Part shown: positions 8,920-16,609 of the stretch, one piece after another
How positions within the stretch are numbered: position 1 is the first letter of the stretch
Layout: every line of letters starts with the position of its first letter
Origin: an uncultured Clostridia bacterium
GTDB lineage: Bacteria > Bacillota > Clostridia > Christensenellales > Borkfalkiaceae
Direction: 5' to 3'
Assembly (NCBI GenBank): GCA_944354265.1
Contig: CALVPX010000004.1
Span: forward strand, 18,538 to 82,537
DNA: 64,000 nt
Position numbers and translations under genes: made by a program
Notes under the pieces: generated by a model
Database searches by the model: none
Told to the model about the DNA's origin: nothing
What the model saw: only the letters and a program-made list of their open reading frames with translations

Positions 8920-10650
8920 ATGGCTAAAGATGTAACATTGACAATAAACAATATTTCGGTCACCGTTCCGGAGGGAACGACCATTCTCGAAGCCGCCCGC
9001 AAGGCGCACATCGTCATTCCCACGCTGTGCTATTTAAAGGATGTCTCCTGCGTGGGCTCCTGCCGTATGTGCGTGGTGGAGGCAACGGGCGCCCGCGGCC
9101 TCGTCGCCGCATGCGTCTATCCCGTGGCTGAGGGCATGGAGGTGCGCACAAACACCCACAAGTGCCGCGAAAGCCGCAAAATGACGCTCGAACTGCTCCT
9201 TTCCAAGCACAAGAAAAAGTGCCTCTCCTGCGAAAGGAACCACAACTGCGAATTGCAAAAGCTCTCCCTCGGCTACGGCGTGGACGAGGACAGGTTCAAG
9301 GGCGAGGACTTCGTCCTTCCCATCGACGACTCGGCTCCCTACGTCGTGCGCGACAACGACAAGTGCATCAACTGCATGCGCTGCGTGGCTGCCTGCCGCA
9401 AACAGCACGTCAACGCTATCGGTCCCATCGGCCGCGGCTTCAACGTGCACATAGGCAGCGCGTTCGACATGCCCCTCTCCGAGTCGGTCTGCGTCGGCTG
9501 CGGACAGTGCATTGTCGCCTGCCCCGTCGGCGCCCTTTCGGAGCGCTCCACCATAGATGAGGTATGGGACGCCTTTGCCGACCCCACCAAGAAGGTCGTG
9601 TTCTTCACGGCTCCTTCGGTGCGTGCAACCCTCGGCGAGGCTTTCGATATGCCCATCGGCACCAACGTTGAGGGCAAAATGGTCGCCGCCATAAGAAGGT
9701 TGGGTCAGTGCGAAGTGTTCAACATGGATGTCACTGCCGACCTCACCATAATGGAGGAGGCCTCCGAACTTATCAACCGCATCAAGACGGGCAAACCCAT
9801 GCCCATGTTCACCTCCTGCTGCCCCGCGTGGGTCAAGTTTGTAGAGCAGAAGTATCCCGAAATGATACCCAACCTCTCAACCTGCAAATCGCCTCAGCAG
9901 ATGTTCGGCGCCCTCTTAAAGACCTATTGGTGCGAAAAACATCACATTCGCCCTGAAGATTTATTCACCGTCTCGGTAATTCCCTGCACGGCCAAAAAGT
10001 ACGAGTGTCACCGTCCCGAAATGGAAGGTGAGGTCAACGCCGCAATCACCACGCGCGAGCTTGCGCGAATGATAAAGACGGCGGGCATCGAATTCACAAA
10101 ACTCCCCGACGAGGATTTCGACAATCCCTTTGCAACCGCAACGGGCGGCGGCACTATCTTCGGTGCAACGGGAGGCGTAATGGAGGCTGCTTTGCGAACG
10201 GCAGCCCACATGCTCGACGGCAACTTCGAAGTTTTGGATTTCTTTGCCGTCCGCGGCTCCAACCCCATAAAGGAGGCAACCTACCTCGTCGCGGGCCACA
10301 CCTTAAAGGTGGCCGTCGCCTCGGGGCTCGAAAACGCCGTAACATTGCTCGAACAAATCAAATCGGGCAAAAAGAAGTACGACTTTGTAGAAATCATGGC
10401 CTGCCCCGGCGGCTGCGTAAACGGTGGCGGTCAGCCCACCCTGTCGGACAGCGTGCGCAACAATTCCGACTTAAACCTCAAGGAGGCCCGCGCCAAGGTG
10501 CTCTATCTTTCAGACGGGCATTCCGAACTGCGCCGCTCGTCCAACTCGCCCGTAATGGATATGTTGTACGAAGATTACTTCATCTTCCCCAACAGCCACA
10601 AATCGCACGAAGTTCTCCACACCCATTATAAGGAAGATAAGAGGATATAA
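8920..10650 (+). CDS. hydA: HydA, [FeFe]-hydrogenase catalytic subunit
   Basis: About 576 residues: an N-terminal [2Fe-2S] ferredoxin domain (CVGSCRMCVVEATG), a His-Cys 3 motif region, two 4Fe-4S motifs (CINCMRCVAACRK, CVGCGQCIVACP), then the H-cluster motifs FTSCCPAWVKFVE, SVIPCTAKKYE and MACPGGCVNGGGQP. It catalyses proton reduction or H2 oxidation. ATG 8920 is chosen because GAGGTGA ends 6 bases upstream; a GTG at 8911 would sit inside that site. hydE, hydF and hydG maturases are not in the window. The C terminus ends with YKEDKRI, lacking extra domains. Confidence 0.95.
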   Translation: MAKDVTLTINNISVTVPEGTTILEAARKAHIVIPTLCYLKDVSCVGSCRMCVVEATGARGLVAACVYPVAEGMEVRTNTHKCRESRKMTLELLLSKHKKKCLSCERNHNCELQKLSLGYGVDEDRFKGEDFVLPIDDSAPYVVRDNDKCINCMRCVAACRKQHVNAIGPIGRGFNVHIGSAFDMPLSESVCVGCGQCIVACPVGALSERSTIDEVWDAFADPTKKVVFFTAPSVRATLGEAFDMPIGTNVEGKMVAAIRRLGQCEVFNMDVTADLTIMEEASELINRIKTGKPMPMFTSCCPAWVKFVEQKYPEMIPNLSTCKSPQQMFGALLKTYWCEKHHIRPEDLFTVSVIPCTAKKYECHRPEMEGEVNAAITTRELARMIKTAGIEFTKLPDEDFDNPFATATGGGTIFGATGGVMEAALRTAAHMLDGNFEVLDFFAVRGSNPIKEATYLVAGHTLKVAVASGLENAVTLLEQIKSGKKKYDFVEIMACPGGCVNGGGQPTLSDSVRNNSDLNLKEARAKVLYLSDGHSELRRSSNSPVMDMLYEDYFIFPNSHKSHEVLHTHYKEDKRI

Positions 10651-10843
10651 ACAATTAACGCTCGTTGTGCATAAGTGGAAATGCACCAACTCGCCGTTAT
10701 TTAAGGGCGCTGCCCTCGGCGGCGCAATCTTAAATAGCCCTACAGATAAAAAATTGCGCCGCCTTCACCTGCTGAGGCGCAGGTATGCGCAAATTGGGTC
10801 TACTTCGGGGAAGTCAATTCCCCTCGTAACGTAATTAGTTAAG

Positions 10844-10876
10844 GCCGCGGGCGGCATAGTGCCGCCCGCGGCTTTT
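10844..10876 (+). terminator. Intrinsic terminator downstream of hydA
   Basis: 13-bp perfect stem GCCGCGGGCGGCA with a TAG loop, followed by TTTTCTCTTCT. It lies almost 200 bases after the hydA stop. Confidence 0.75.
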
Positions 10877-10949
10877 CTCTTCTGTCATTTCGACCGAAGG
10901 CGCATTTATGCGCCGCAGCGGAGAAATCCCCCAAACGTAGTCATACCAC

Positions 10950-11000
10950 ATTGTCATACTGAGCTACGCAGGGTGAAACCCTGCGTAGTCGAACGTATCT
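10950..11000. repeat. Intergenic palindromic element, copy 3
   Basis: Core GTCATACTGAGC, internal hairpin CTACGCAGGG-tgaaa-CCCTGCGTAG, then TAGTCGAACGTATCT. Matches copies 1 and 4 at both core ends; locus-specific outer arms are not evident here, so it may be a degenerate copy. Confidence 0.6.
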
Positions 11001-11196
11001 TGCAGGGTGCATATCAAGCATGCTCAGTATTGGCATACACGGTTTTAGTACAGCAAGATCCTATAGCCGAAACCCCTGAAGGGGTCCCCTCGGCAAAGCG
11101 TCGTCGGCTTTGCCTCCTAGCCCGATTGCGCTCATTACATTCGCTCCACTCAAGATGACGGGCGGCAATGCGGCTTTAAAAACATATATATTTTGC

Positions 11197-11225
11197 TTGA
11201 CAAGCTGTATTCATTATGATACTAT
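11197..11225 (+). promoter_or_regulatory. Near-consensus sigma-A promoter upstream of a small ORF and corC
   Basis: TTGACA (11197-11202), 17-base spacer, TACTAT (11220-11225). Predicted start about 11232, only a few bases before an AGGAGG at 11235-11240. Confidence 0.7.
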
Positions 11226-11251
11226 ATATGCAATAGGAGGATTTAAGCATA

Positions 11252-11383
11252 GTGGACGACAGCCCAAGTAGCGTGCCCCGACGTGCGTGCATCTTAATAC
11301 TTGATTTTACCGAACATAACTTTTCTGTGCCAAAGGCAGAGAGGTTGTGTTTTTTGTGTTGTAAAAAAGTAGAAAATAAATAA
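11252..11383 (+). CDS. Candidate 43-residue small protein or leader peptide
   Basis: A GTG-started frame of 43 codons lies 11 bases after a perfect AGGAGG (11235-11240), which itself follows a near-consensus promoter. The peptide is basic and ends with a cysteine cluster, CFLCCKKVENK. It has no recognised domain. A weak A/T hairpin GTAAAAAA/TTTTTTAC follows at about 11361-11403. It could be a genuine small gene, a leader peptide for corC, or an RBS-like sequence inside an RNA regulator; coding is inferred only from the promoter, SD and open frame. Confidence 0.4.
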   Translation: MDDSPSSVPRRACILILDFTEHNFSVPKAERLCFLCCKKVENK

Positions 11384-11451
11384 AAAATCACAAATTTTTT
11401 ACTTCCACCAATGCGCGCGTAAAATCAGGCGCGCAATATGCTAAACTTATC

Positions 11452-12909
11452 ATGACTGCAGGCGAAATTGCCTTAGCACTCGTACTTCAGGTAGTGCTCA
11501 TTGCACTCAACGCAATTTTTGCAAGCGCGGAAATCGCCGTTATTTCTGCAAACGCTACCAAAATGGAAAAACTTGCCGAGGACGGCAACAAGCGCGCCAA
11601 ACGCATCTGCCGCCTCACCAAAAATTCTTCCAAATTCCTTTCAACCATTCAGGTTGCAATTACGTTGGCGTCCCTCTTGGGCTCCGCGTTTGCTGCCGAC
11701 AGCTTTGCCGAACCTCTCGCCAACGCAATCGTCGGCACCGAAAGCCAATATTACGGCGTAGTGAGCACGGTGTGCATGATCGTCATCACGCTCATCCTTT
11801 CTTACTTCTCTATAGTGTTTGGCGAACTCGTTCCCAAGCGCATAGCAATGCGCAACGCTGAAAAACTTTCACTCATTCTTTCGGGAATACTCAACTTCGT
11901 CTCATACGCCTTCGCACCCTTTGTTTGGCTGCTTACCGTCTCCGCAAACGGCGTGCTCCGCTTGTTCGGCATCAAGCCCGAAGATAGCGGCGAAGACGTC
12001 TCCGAAGAGGACATCAAGCTCATGGCTGAAGCGGGCAGCGAAAAGGGCTCCATCGACGAAAACGAAAACGAATTTATTCAGAACATCTTTGAATTCAAGG
12101 AAAACGACGTCGGCGAAGTGTGCACCCACCGCAAGGATGTCGACTTCCTGTTCGAACGCGACGATCCCTCTGTGTGGGAGGAGACCATCAAGCAGTCTAG
12201 CCATACATATTATCCCGTCTGCGGCAAGGACACCGACGACGTAATAGGCGTCTTAAATACTAAAATTTACTTCCGCTTAAACGACAAGTCCAAGGCCAAT
12301 GTGCGCCAACAGGCCGTCATGCCCCCCGTATTCATATCAGAAACAATGCAGGCGGACGATCTCTTTTACCGCATGAAGACCACGCGCGAATATTTTGCCA
12401 TAGTTCTCGACGAGTACGGCGGAATAAACGGTATTGTAACCCTTCACGACCTTTTGGAACTGCTCGTAGGCGACCTCAACGAAAAGGGCGAAGCTCCCGA
12501 ATACGAAATCAAACAGATCTCTGAAGACACATGGGAGGTCACAGGCCTCGCTCCCTTCGACGAAGTTGAAGAGGCAATGGACTTAAAACTTCCCGAAGAG
12601 GAGTCCGGCGATTACGAAACTTTCGGCGGCTATGTCTGCGAAATGCTCGGCTCTGTTCCCGACGACGGCACCACCTGCGAGTGTGAAAACGAGTATGTCA
12701 GGGTCGAGGTGCTTTTGGTCGACGAACACCGCATAGAAAAGATGCGCATAACCAAAAAGGCCAAGCCCGTCGCCGAGGAAGAGGAGGAAGACGAAGACAA
12801 AAAATTCCGCCTCTTCAAAAAGGACAAGGACGACGAGGAGGACGACAAAAAGGAATCCTCCCCCAAAGAAGTCACCCACATTCCCACCGACGAACCCAAC
12901 GGCGACTGA
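11452..12909 (+). CDS. CorC/HlyC-family membrane protein (DUF21-CBS-CorC_HlyC)
   Basis: 485 residues. Residues about 1-190 are the DUF21/CNNM-type membrane domain with several helices (SAEIAVISANATK, YFSIVFGELVPKRIA); 205-330 is a CBS pair (HRKDVDFLFERDDP, ETMQADDLFYRMK, VLDEYGGINGIVTL); about 350-425 is the CorC_HlyC domain. The C-terminal 60 residues form a highly charged tail of Glu/Asp and Lys runs. Relatives are proposed Mg2+ or Co2+ efflux proteins rather than true haemolysins. The ATG has no clear RBS. No Mg riboswitch consensus was recognised upstream. Confidence 0.85.
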   Translation: MTAGEIALALVLQVVLIALNAIFASAEIAVISANATKMEKLAEDGNKRAKRICRLTKNSSKFLSTIQVAITLASLLGSAFAADSFAEPLANAIVGTESQYYGVVSTVCMIVITLILSYFSIVFGELVPKRIAMRNAEKLSLILSGILNFVSYAFAPFVWLLTVSANGVLRLFGIKPEDSGEDVSEEDIKLMAEAGSEKGSIDENENEFIQNIFEFKENDVGEVCTHRKDVDFLFERDDPSVWEETIKQSSHTYYPVCGKDTDDVIGVLNTKIYFRLNDKSKANVRQQAVMPPVFISETMQADDLFYRMKTTREYFAIVLDEYGGINGIVTLHDLLELLVGDLNEKGEAPEYEIKQISEDTWEVTGLAPFDEVEEAMDLKLPEEESGDYETFGGYVCEMLGSVPDDGTTCECENEYVRVEVLLVDEHRIEKMRITKKAKPVAEEEEEDEDKKFRLFKKDKDDEEDDKKESSPKEVTHIPTDEPNGD

Positions 12910-12939
12910 TCTGTTTTGCAATTTTATCGGTGAATATCA

Positions 12940-13011
12940 TTTCTCTTTTGTCATACTGAGCGCAGTCGAATGTATCTAGCACGGCCTTGCGCCGTGCCGG
13001 CAAAAGAGAAA
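12940..13011. repeat. Intergenic palindromic element, copy 4
   Basis: 11-bp arms TTTCTCTTTTG (12940-12950) and CAAAAGAGAAA (13001-13011) enclose GTCATACTGAGCGCAG, TCGAATGTATCT and a hairpin GCACGGC-cttgc-GCCGTGC. The core matches copies 1 and 3 while the arms are unique to this site. Confidence 0.7.
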
Positions 13012-13036
13012 ATATTATAGTTTGTTGCCTAACCTG

Positions 13037-13069
13037 AAAGCCGCCCGCGCAAATTGCGCGGGCGGCTTT
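13037..13069. terminator. Bidirectional terminator after corC
   Basis: AAAGCCGCCCGCGCAA and its complement form a near-loopless stem with A and T tracts on the two sides. Confidence 0.8.
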
Positions 13070-13101
13070 GCTGTGCAATGTTAAGTTTTGAATAATTCAA
13101 C

Positions 13102-13133
13102 AAAAGCGTGCGCAATTCAATGCGCACGCTTTT
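13102..13133. terminator. Bidirectional terminator facing the dehydrogenase gene
   Basis: AAAAGCGTGCGCA / TGCGCACGCTTTT stem with a 6-base loop; on the minus strand it lies just past the end of the dehydrogenase gene. Confidence 0.85.
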
Positions 13134-13144
13134 ATGCTATGTAG

Positions 13145-14122
13145 TTATTTAATTTCAAAGGGATTGATTTTGCCTTCGCCGAAGAGCGCAAGGCTCTTGA
13201 GTCCGCATTCCACCATGGCGGAGGTGGCCTCCTCGGTGAAGAAGGCGTAGTGTGAGGTGAATATCACGTTGGGGAATTGCTTCAGGTAGAATATATCCCG
13301 CTTGTTGACAATCCTTGCGCGCAGGTCTATGTGCGCAACTCCGTCCTCGGCCTCTATCGTGTCAAGCCCTGCGCCGCCTACCTTTTCGCTCTCCAAAGCG
13401 GCAATCAGCGCGTCGGTGTCAATCAGTCCGCCACGCGCGGTGTTTATGAGCAGCACCCCGTCCTTCATCTTGGATATCGCCTCTGCGTCTATCATGTGGT
13501 GGTTTGAGGGGGTAAGGGGCACGTGCAGCGAAATTATATCGCTCTCCCTGTAAATTGTGTCAAGGTCGCAGAAAATTGCACCGTCCGCGTGGTCCTTGGC
13601 ATAGGGGTCATAGGCAAGCACTTTGCAGCCGAATCCCTGCAGATTGCCTATCACCGCGCGGCCTATCTTGCCCGCGCCTATCACGCCCACGGTCAGATTT
13701 CTCATCTCCCTGCCGCACATTCCGTCAAGCGAAAAGTCGTTTACAAGCGCCCTGCAAACCGAAATTTTTGCCTTTCTCAGCAGCATCAGCATAAGCATCA
13801 CCGCAAAGTCGGCCACGTTGTACGGCTCGTAGTAGGCATTGCTCACGCGTATGCCGTACTTCTTGCAGGCGTCAAGGTCAATGTGGTTAAATCCCACCGT
13901 GCGCGTGGCAAGGTACTTCACTCCCAATTCCGAAAGTTTTTTGATCATCGGCTCTGAAAGGTCTGAAAAACCTAACGTCGTCACGCCCTCACAGCCCGCA
14001 ACTCTGTCCACGTTGTCCGCGCACATATTTTCGGCATACAGGTCAACTTCCAGCCCGTATTCCTTTGCCCTTTCAAAATCTTTCAATTCGTAATCTTTTA
14101 CTTCAAATGCTGCAATCTTCAT
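13145..14122 (-). CDS. D-2-hydroxyacid dehydrogenase, probably D-lactate dehydrogenase
   Basis: 325 residues of the D-isomer 2-hydroxyacid dehydrogenase family. The Rossmann motif is GVIGAGKIGRAVIGN, the NAD-adjacent segment is LLINTARGGLIDTDAL (catalytic Arg in ARGG), and the late SHYAFFTEEA supplies the catalytic His region. The early TRTVGFNHIDLDACKKYGI matches D-LDH and VanH proteins. It reduces pyruvate to D-lactate with NADH, recycling fermentation cofactor. The RBS AAAGGAG precedes the ATG. It is a monocistronic gene divergent from the esterase. VanH-like function is less likely because no van cluster is present, although ddl lies about 9 kb away. Confidence 0.85.
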   Translation of the reverse strand: MKIAAFEVKDYELKDFERAKEYGLEVDLYAENMCADNVDRVAGCEGVTTLGFSDLSEPMIKKLSELGVKYLATRTVGFNHIDLDACKKYGIRVSNAYYEPYNVADFAVMLMLMLLRKAKISVCRALVNDFSLDGMCGREMRNLTVGVIGAGKIGRAVIGNLQGFGCKVLAYDPYAKDHADGAIFCDLDTIYRESDIISLHVPLTPSNHHMIDAEAISKMKDGVLLINTARGGLIDTDALIAALESEKVGGAGLDTIEAEDGVAHIDLRARIVNKRDIFYLKQFPNVIFTSHYAFFTEEATSAMVECGLKSLALFGEGKINPFEIK

Positions 14123-14295
14123 TATTAAATTCTCCTTTTACTATTAAAAGATACCACTTAAACTATATTTTGTCAATCTTAAAACGCACTCTGCGCCGCA
14201 ATGTACAGTAAATGGCGTCTTTTGTCTGAAAACTCGCATATAATTATACATTTTGTTGTATATTTATAAATTGTGTTCGGTTATAACAAAACAGG

Positions 14296-14324
14296 TTGAC
14301 ATTACAACGCTATACATATATACT
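14296..14324 (+). promoter_or_regulatory. Consensus-like promoter and 5'-UTR hairpin of the SGNH esterase gene
   Basis: TTGACA (14296-14301), 17-base spacer, TATACT (14319-14324). The 5' leader then has an 8-bp hairpin TTAAGCGG (14339-14346) / CCGCTTAA (14355-14362), and the RBS AGGAGGAG precedes the ATG. Nothing else is seen in the 270-base divergent spacer. Confidence 0.75.
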
Positions 14325-14393
14325 GTATATAGGTAAGTTTAAGCGGACAAATTGCCGCTTAATTTGCTCCCATAAAAAATATAGGAGGAGAAG

Positions 14394-16499
14394 ATGAAAC
14401 TCAAATTCAAATCACTTTTGGCGTGCATTCTGGCAATCGTCATGAGCTTCGGCGTGTTCGCCCTCGCTGCCTGCACCGGCAACGGCGATGAGTCGGGCGC
14501 CAATGACGATGAACAGCACGAACAACTGCCCGATGAAGAAAATCCCGACGAGGGCAACCCCGACGAGGGCAACCCCGACGAGGGCAACCCCGATGAAGGC
14601 AACCCCGACGAAGGCAACCCCGACGAAGGCAACCCCGATGAAGGCAACCCCGACGATGAAAATCCCGGTGAAAATCCCGACGAGGAGGAGCCTCAGCCTT
14701 CGCTGCCCGACGATGCAACGCCCACTATCTATCTTGCTGGCGACTCAACGGTAAAGACCTATGAGGACAATCAGTTTATCGCCGGCTGGGGGCAGTATCT
14801 TGAATACTTCCTCGATGACGAAATAGAGGTCGTCAACGCCGCTCAAGGCGGCAGAAGCACGCGTTCATTCATAAACGAGGGCAGGCTGCTCAACATAGAT
14901 GATCCCGCTTACGATTATTCATTCTCTCAGAACAACGGCAACTCCATAGAGTCTGTAATAGAAGAGGGTGATTTCCTCTTCATTCAGTTCGGCCACAACG
15001 ATGACGACACCAAAAAGGAGAGCTCCTACTCCACAATGTACAACCGCATGGTGCCTCTTGGTGAGCCGGACGCAAACGGCATCTATCCCACGGTCGTTCC
15101 CACCGAGGATATGAAGTCGCCCACAACCTATCTTCCCGAAGAATTTATAAACAATTCTTCCGCGGCAGATCAGGAGGACGCCCTTGAAGAGATCGCCAAA
15201 TACGGCTCCACCTATTACGCATACGACTGCGGCGCCACCTACAAGGGCTTTTTAAAGGTCTACATAGATTTTGCCCGCGAAGCAGGTGCAACTCCCGTAC
15301 TCGTCACTCCCGTCGCCAGAGTAGGTTTTAACGACGATGGCACCTTGCAGGACGGCCCCGGCCGCCACGGCGAAAACTTCGCCTATGTACAGGCGGTCCG
15401 CCAGCTTGCAGAGGAAGAGGACGTCCTCCTCGTCGACCTGTTTAACTACACAAAGACCGCCCTTGAAACAGCTACTAAAAACTTTGCCGACTATCTCATG
15501 GCGCTCGTTCCCAACGATTTGACGGGCGCATGGCCTACCGATTACGACAATATTTACGGCAATGCCGAACTCGGCTTTGAAAAGATAGAGGGCACCCACT
15601 ACAACAAGTACGGCGCGTTCATAACGGCGGCAGCCGTCGCACAGACCATTTTGGACTGCGGAACTACAACCCTCTGCGGCGAGAATGACAGCGAATATTT
15701 CAACTTTGTCGGCCACGTTCTCACCACGCCTGAGCAGTATATAGATCCCTCCAACCGCCTCAGCATCTCCAAAGTTGCCGAACTTGAAGGCATTCTTAAA
15801 GATGTAAACGTCACCAATCCTGACAGAACTTACAAACAGCCCTCTGAGGTCATCTCGGCAATCGAGGCCCTTCAGGCCCTCGGCTCCGTCACCGCAGATA
15901 ATTACCTTGAAATGCAGGTTGAGTGTCAGAAGGTCAGGGCTGAATATGAATCTCTCAATTTTGACTACCGCGACGACGTCACAAATTATAATGTACTCGT
16001 TGAATATGAGCAGGCCGTAGATGAGCAGATAGAAGCTCACAGGCCTAAGCCTTTAAAGACGGTAGTCATCTCGGCAGATGACATTACCGACCTTTCAACT
16101 GCCTATACTGAGGACGGACACACCTTTACTTTTACTTCCGACTTGTCGTTCGCCTCAAATTACAACGCCGTTCCCTTTGAACACAACGGCCAGTCCTATG
16201 GCGAAACCTCTCAGGCAATATACCTCAACGGCAGCTCAGGCCTCACCGGCTCAAGCCCCAAAAAGTATGTTGAATTTAACCTTGGGGGTGCCTGCAGAGT
16301 GACTATCGCCGCCGAATCTTCGGGCGATGACACCAGAACGGTCAATCTCGTCAAAGACGGCGAATTGGTAGGTGCATTCTCTGCAGCGCCCACCATGACC
16401 GTCACTACCATTGACGTAGCCGAAGGCGGAACCTACCGCATAGGCTCGGCAAGTAAAAATATTGCCGTCTATTACATTATAATAGAATACTTTGAATAA
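14394..16499 (+). CDS. Secreted SGNH-hydrolase lipoprotein, rhamnogalacturonan acetylesterase-like
   Basis: 701 residues. A lipoprotein signal peptide ends in LAAC (Cys27). Residues 50-97 are an Asn-Pro-Asp-Glu-Gly repeat linker. The SGNH domain has block I LAGDSTV (Ser118), block II AAQGGRSTRSF, block III FIQFGHNDD, and block V EGTHYN at 399-404. The layout resembles YesT/RhgT rhamnogalacturonan acetylesterases, which deacetylate pectin outside the cell. The catalytic-acid position is Glu399 where Asp is usual. The last 150 residues are a beta-rich, carbohydrate-binding-like domain. It has its own promoter and terminator. Substrate assignment is inference. Confidence 0.8.
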   Translation: MKLKFKSLLACILAIVMSFGVFALAACTGNGDESGANDDEQHEQLPDEENPDEGNPDEGNPDEGNPDEGNPDEGNPDEGNPDEGNPDDENPGENPDEEEPQPSLPDDATPTIYLAGDSTVKTYEDNQFIAGWGQYLEYFLDDEIEVVNAAQGGRSTRSFINEGRLLNIDDPAYDYSFSQNNGNSIESVIEEGDFLFIQFGHNDDDTKKESSYSTMYNRMVPLGEPDANGIYPTVVPTEDMKSPTTYLPEEFINNSSAADQEDALEEIAKYGSTYYAYDCGATYKGFLKVYIDFAREAGATPVLVTPVARVGFNDDGTLQDGPGRHGENFAYVQAVRQLAEEEDVLLVDLFNYTKTALETATKNFADYLMALVPNDLTGAWPTDYDNIYGNAELGFEKIEGTHYNKYGAFITAAAVAQTILDCGTTTLCGENDSEYFNFVGHVLTTPEQYIDPSNRLSISKVAELEGILKDVNVTNPDRTYKQPSEVISAIEALQALGSVTADNYLEMQVECQKVRAEYESLNFDYRDDVTNYNVLVEYEQAVDEQIEAHRPKPLKTVVISADDITDLSTAYTEDGHTFTFTSDLSFASNYNAVPFEHNGQSYGETSQAIYLNGSSGLTGSSPKKYVEFNLGGACRVTIAAESSGDDTRTVNLVKDGELVGAFSAAPTMTVTTIDVAEGGTYRIGSASKNIAVYYIIIEYFE
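14541..14660 (+). repeat. 15-bp in-frame tandem repeat encoding NPDEG
   Basis: Seven uninterrupted 15-bp units plus degenerate units at the end (NPDDE, NPGE, NPDEE). Units differ only by synonymous GAC/GAT and GAG/GAA changes. The array forms an acidic spacer between the lipid anchor and the catalytic domain and is of a kind prone to length change by slippage. Confidence 0.9.
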
Positions 16500-16516
16500 G
16501 CATTAAAGTGCTTAAG

Positions 16517-16549
16517 GCGGGGCGGGCAATTTTGCCCGCCCCGCTTTTT
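16517..16549 (+). terminator. Intrinsic terminator of the esterase gene
   Basis: 13-bp stem GCGGGGCGGGCAA with a two-base loop and five T. Confidence 0.9.
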
Positions 16550-16572
16550 CCTATATTGCACCGCAAAATACA

Positions 16573-16601
16573 TTGCATATCCTCGCTGTTTTTGATATAA
16601 T
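16573..16601 (+). promoter_or_regulatory. Promoter of the exonuclease gene, apparently giving a leaderless mRNA
   Basis: TTGCAT (16573-16578), 17-base spacer, TATAAT (16596-16601). The ATG at 16610 is 8 bases after the -10 box, so transcription should begin at or within 2-3 bases of the start codon. Confidence 0.65.
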
Positions 16602-16609
16602 AGTGGGGT

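Larger units (their letters stand above)
10651..11196. other. Gene-poor spacer with inverted repeats and palindromic-element fragments
   Basis: No convincing gene. It holds a GC-rich stretch with GGGCGCTGCCCTC and a GCGCAATC/GATTGCGC-like pairing (10705-10760), the hydrogenase terminator, two members of the GTCATACTGAGC / GTCATTTCGACC repeat family with an internal hairpin CTACGCAGGG/CCCTGCGTAG (10964-10988), and a closing CTCAAGATGACGGGC near 11150. The open frame at 10859-11158 is a repeat artefact rather than a gene. Confidence 0.6.

Noticed and set aside
10859-11158. A 99-codon open frame
   Set aside because: It consists of a terminator arm and palindromic-element sequence, with no RBS or domain.
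11232-11451. Mg2+ (M-box) or Mn2+ (yybP-ykoY) riboswitch upstream of corC
   Set aside because: None of the conserved core segments of these classes was recognised; the SD plus small open frame explains the visible signals better.
14541-14660. Possible CRISPR-like array
   Set aside because: The 15-bp units have no spacers and are an in-frame coding repeat.
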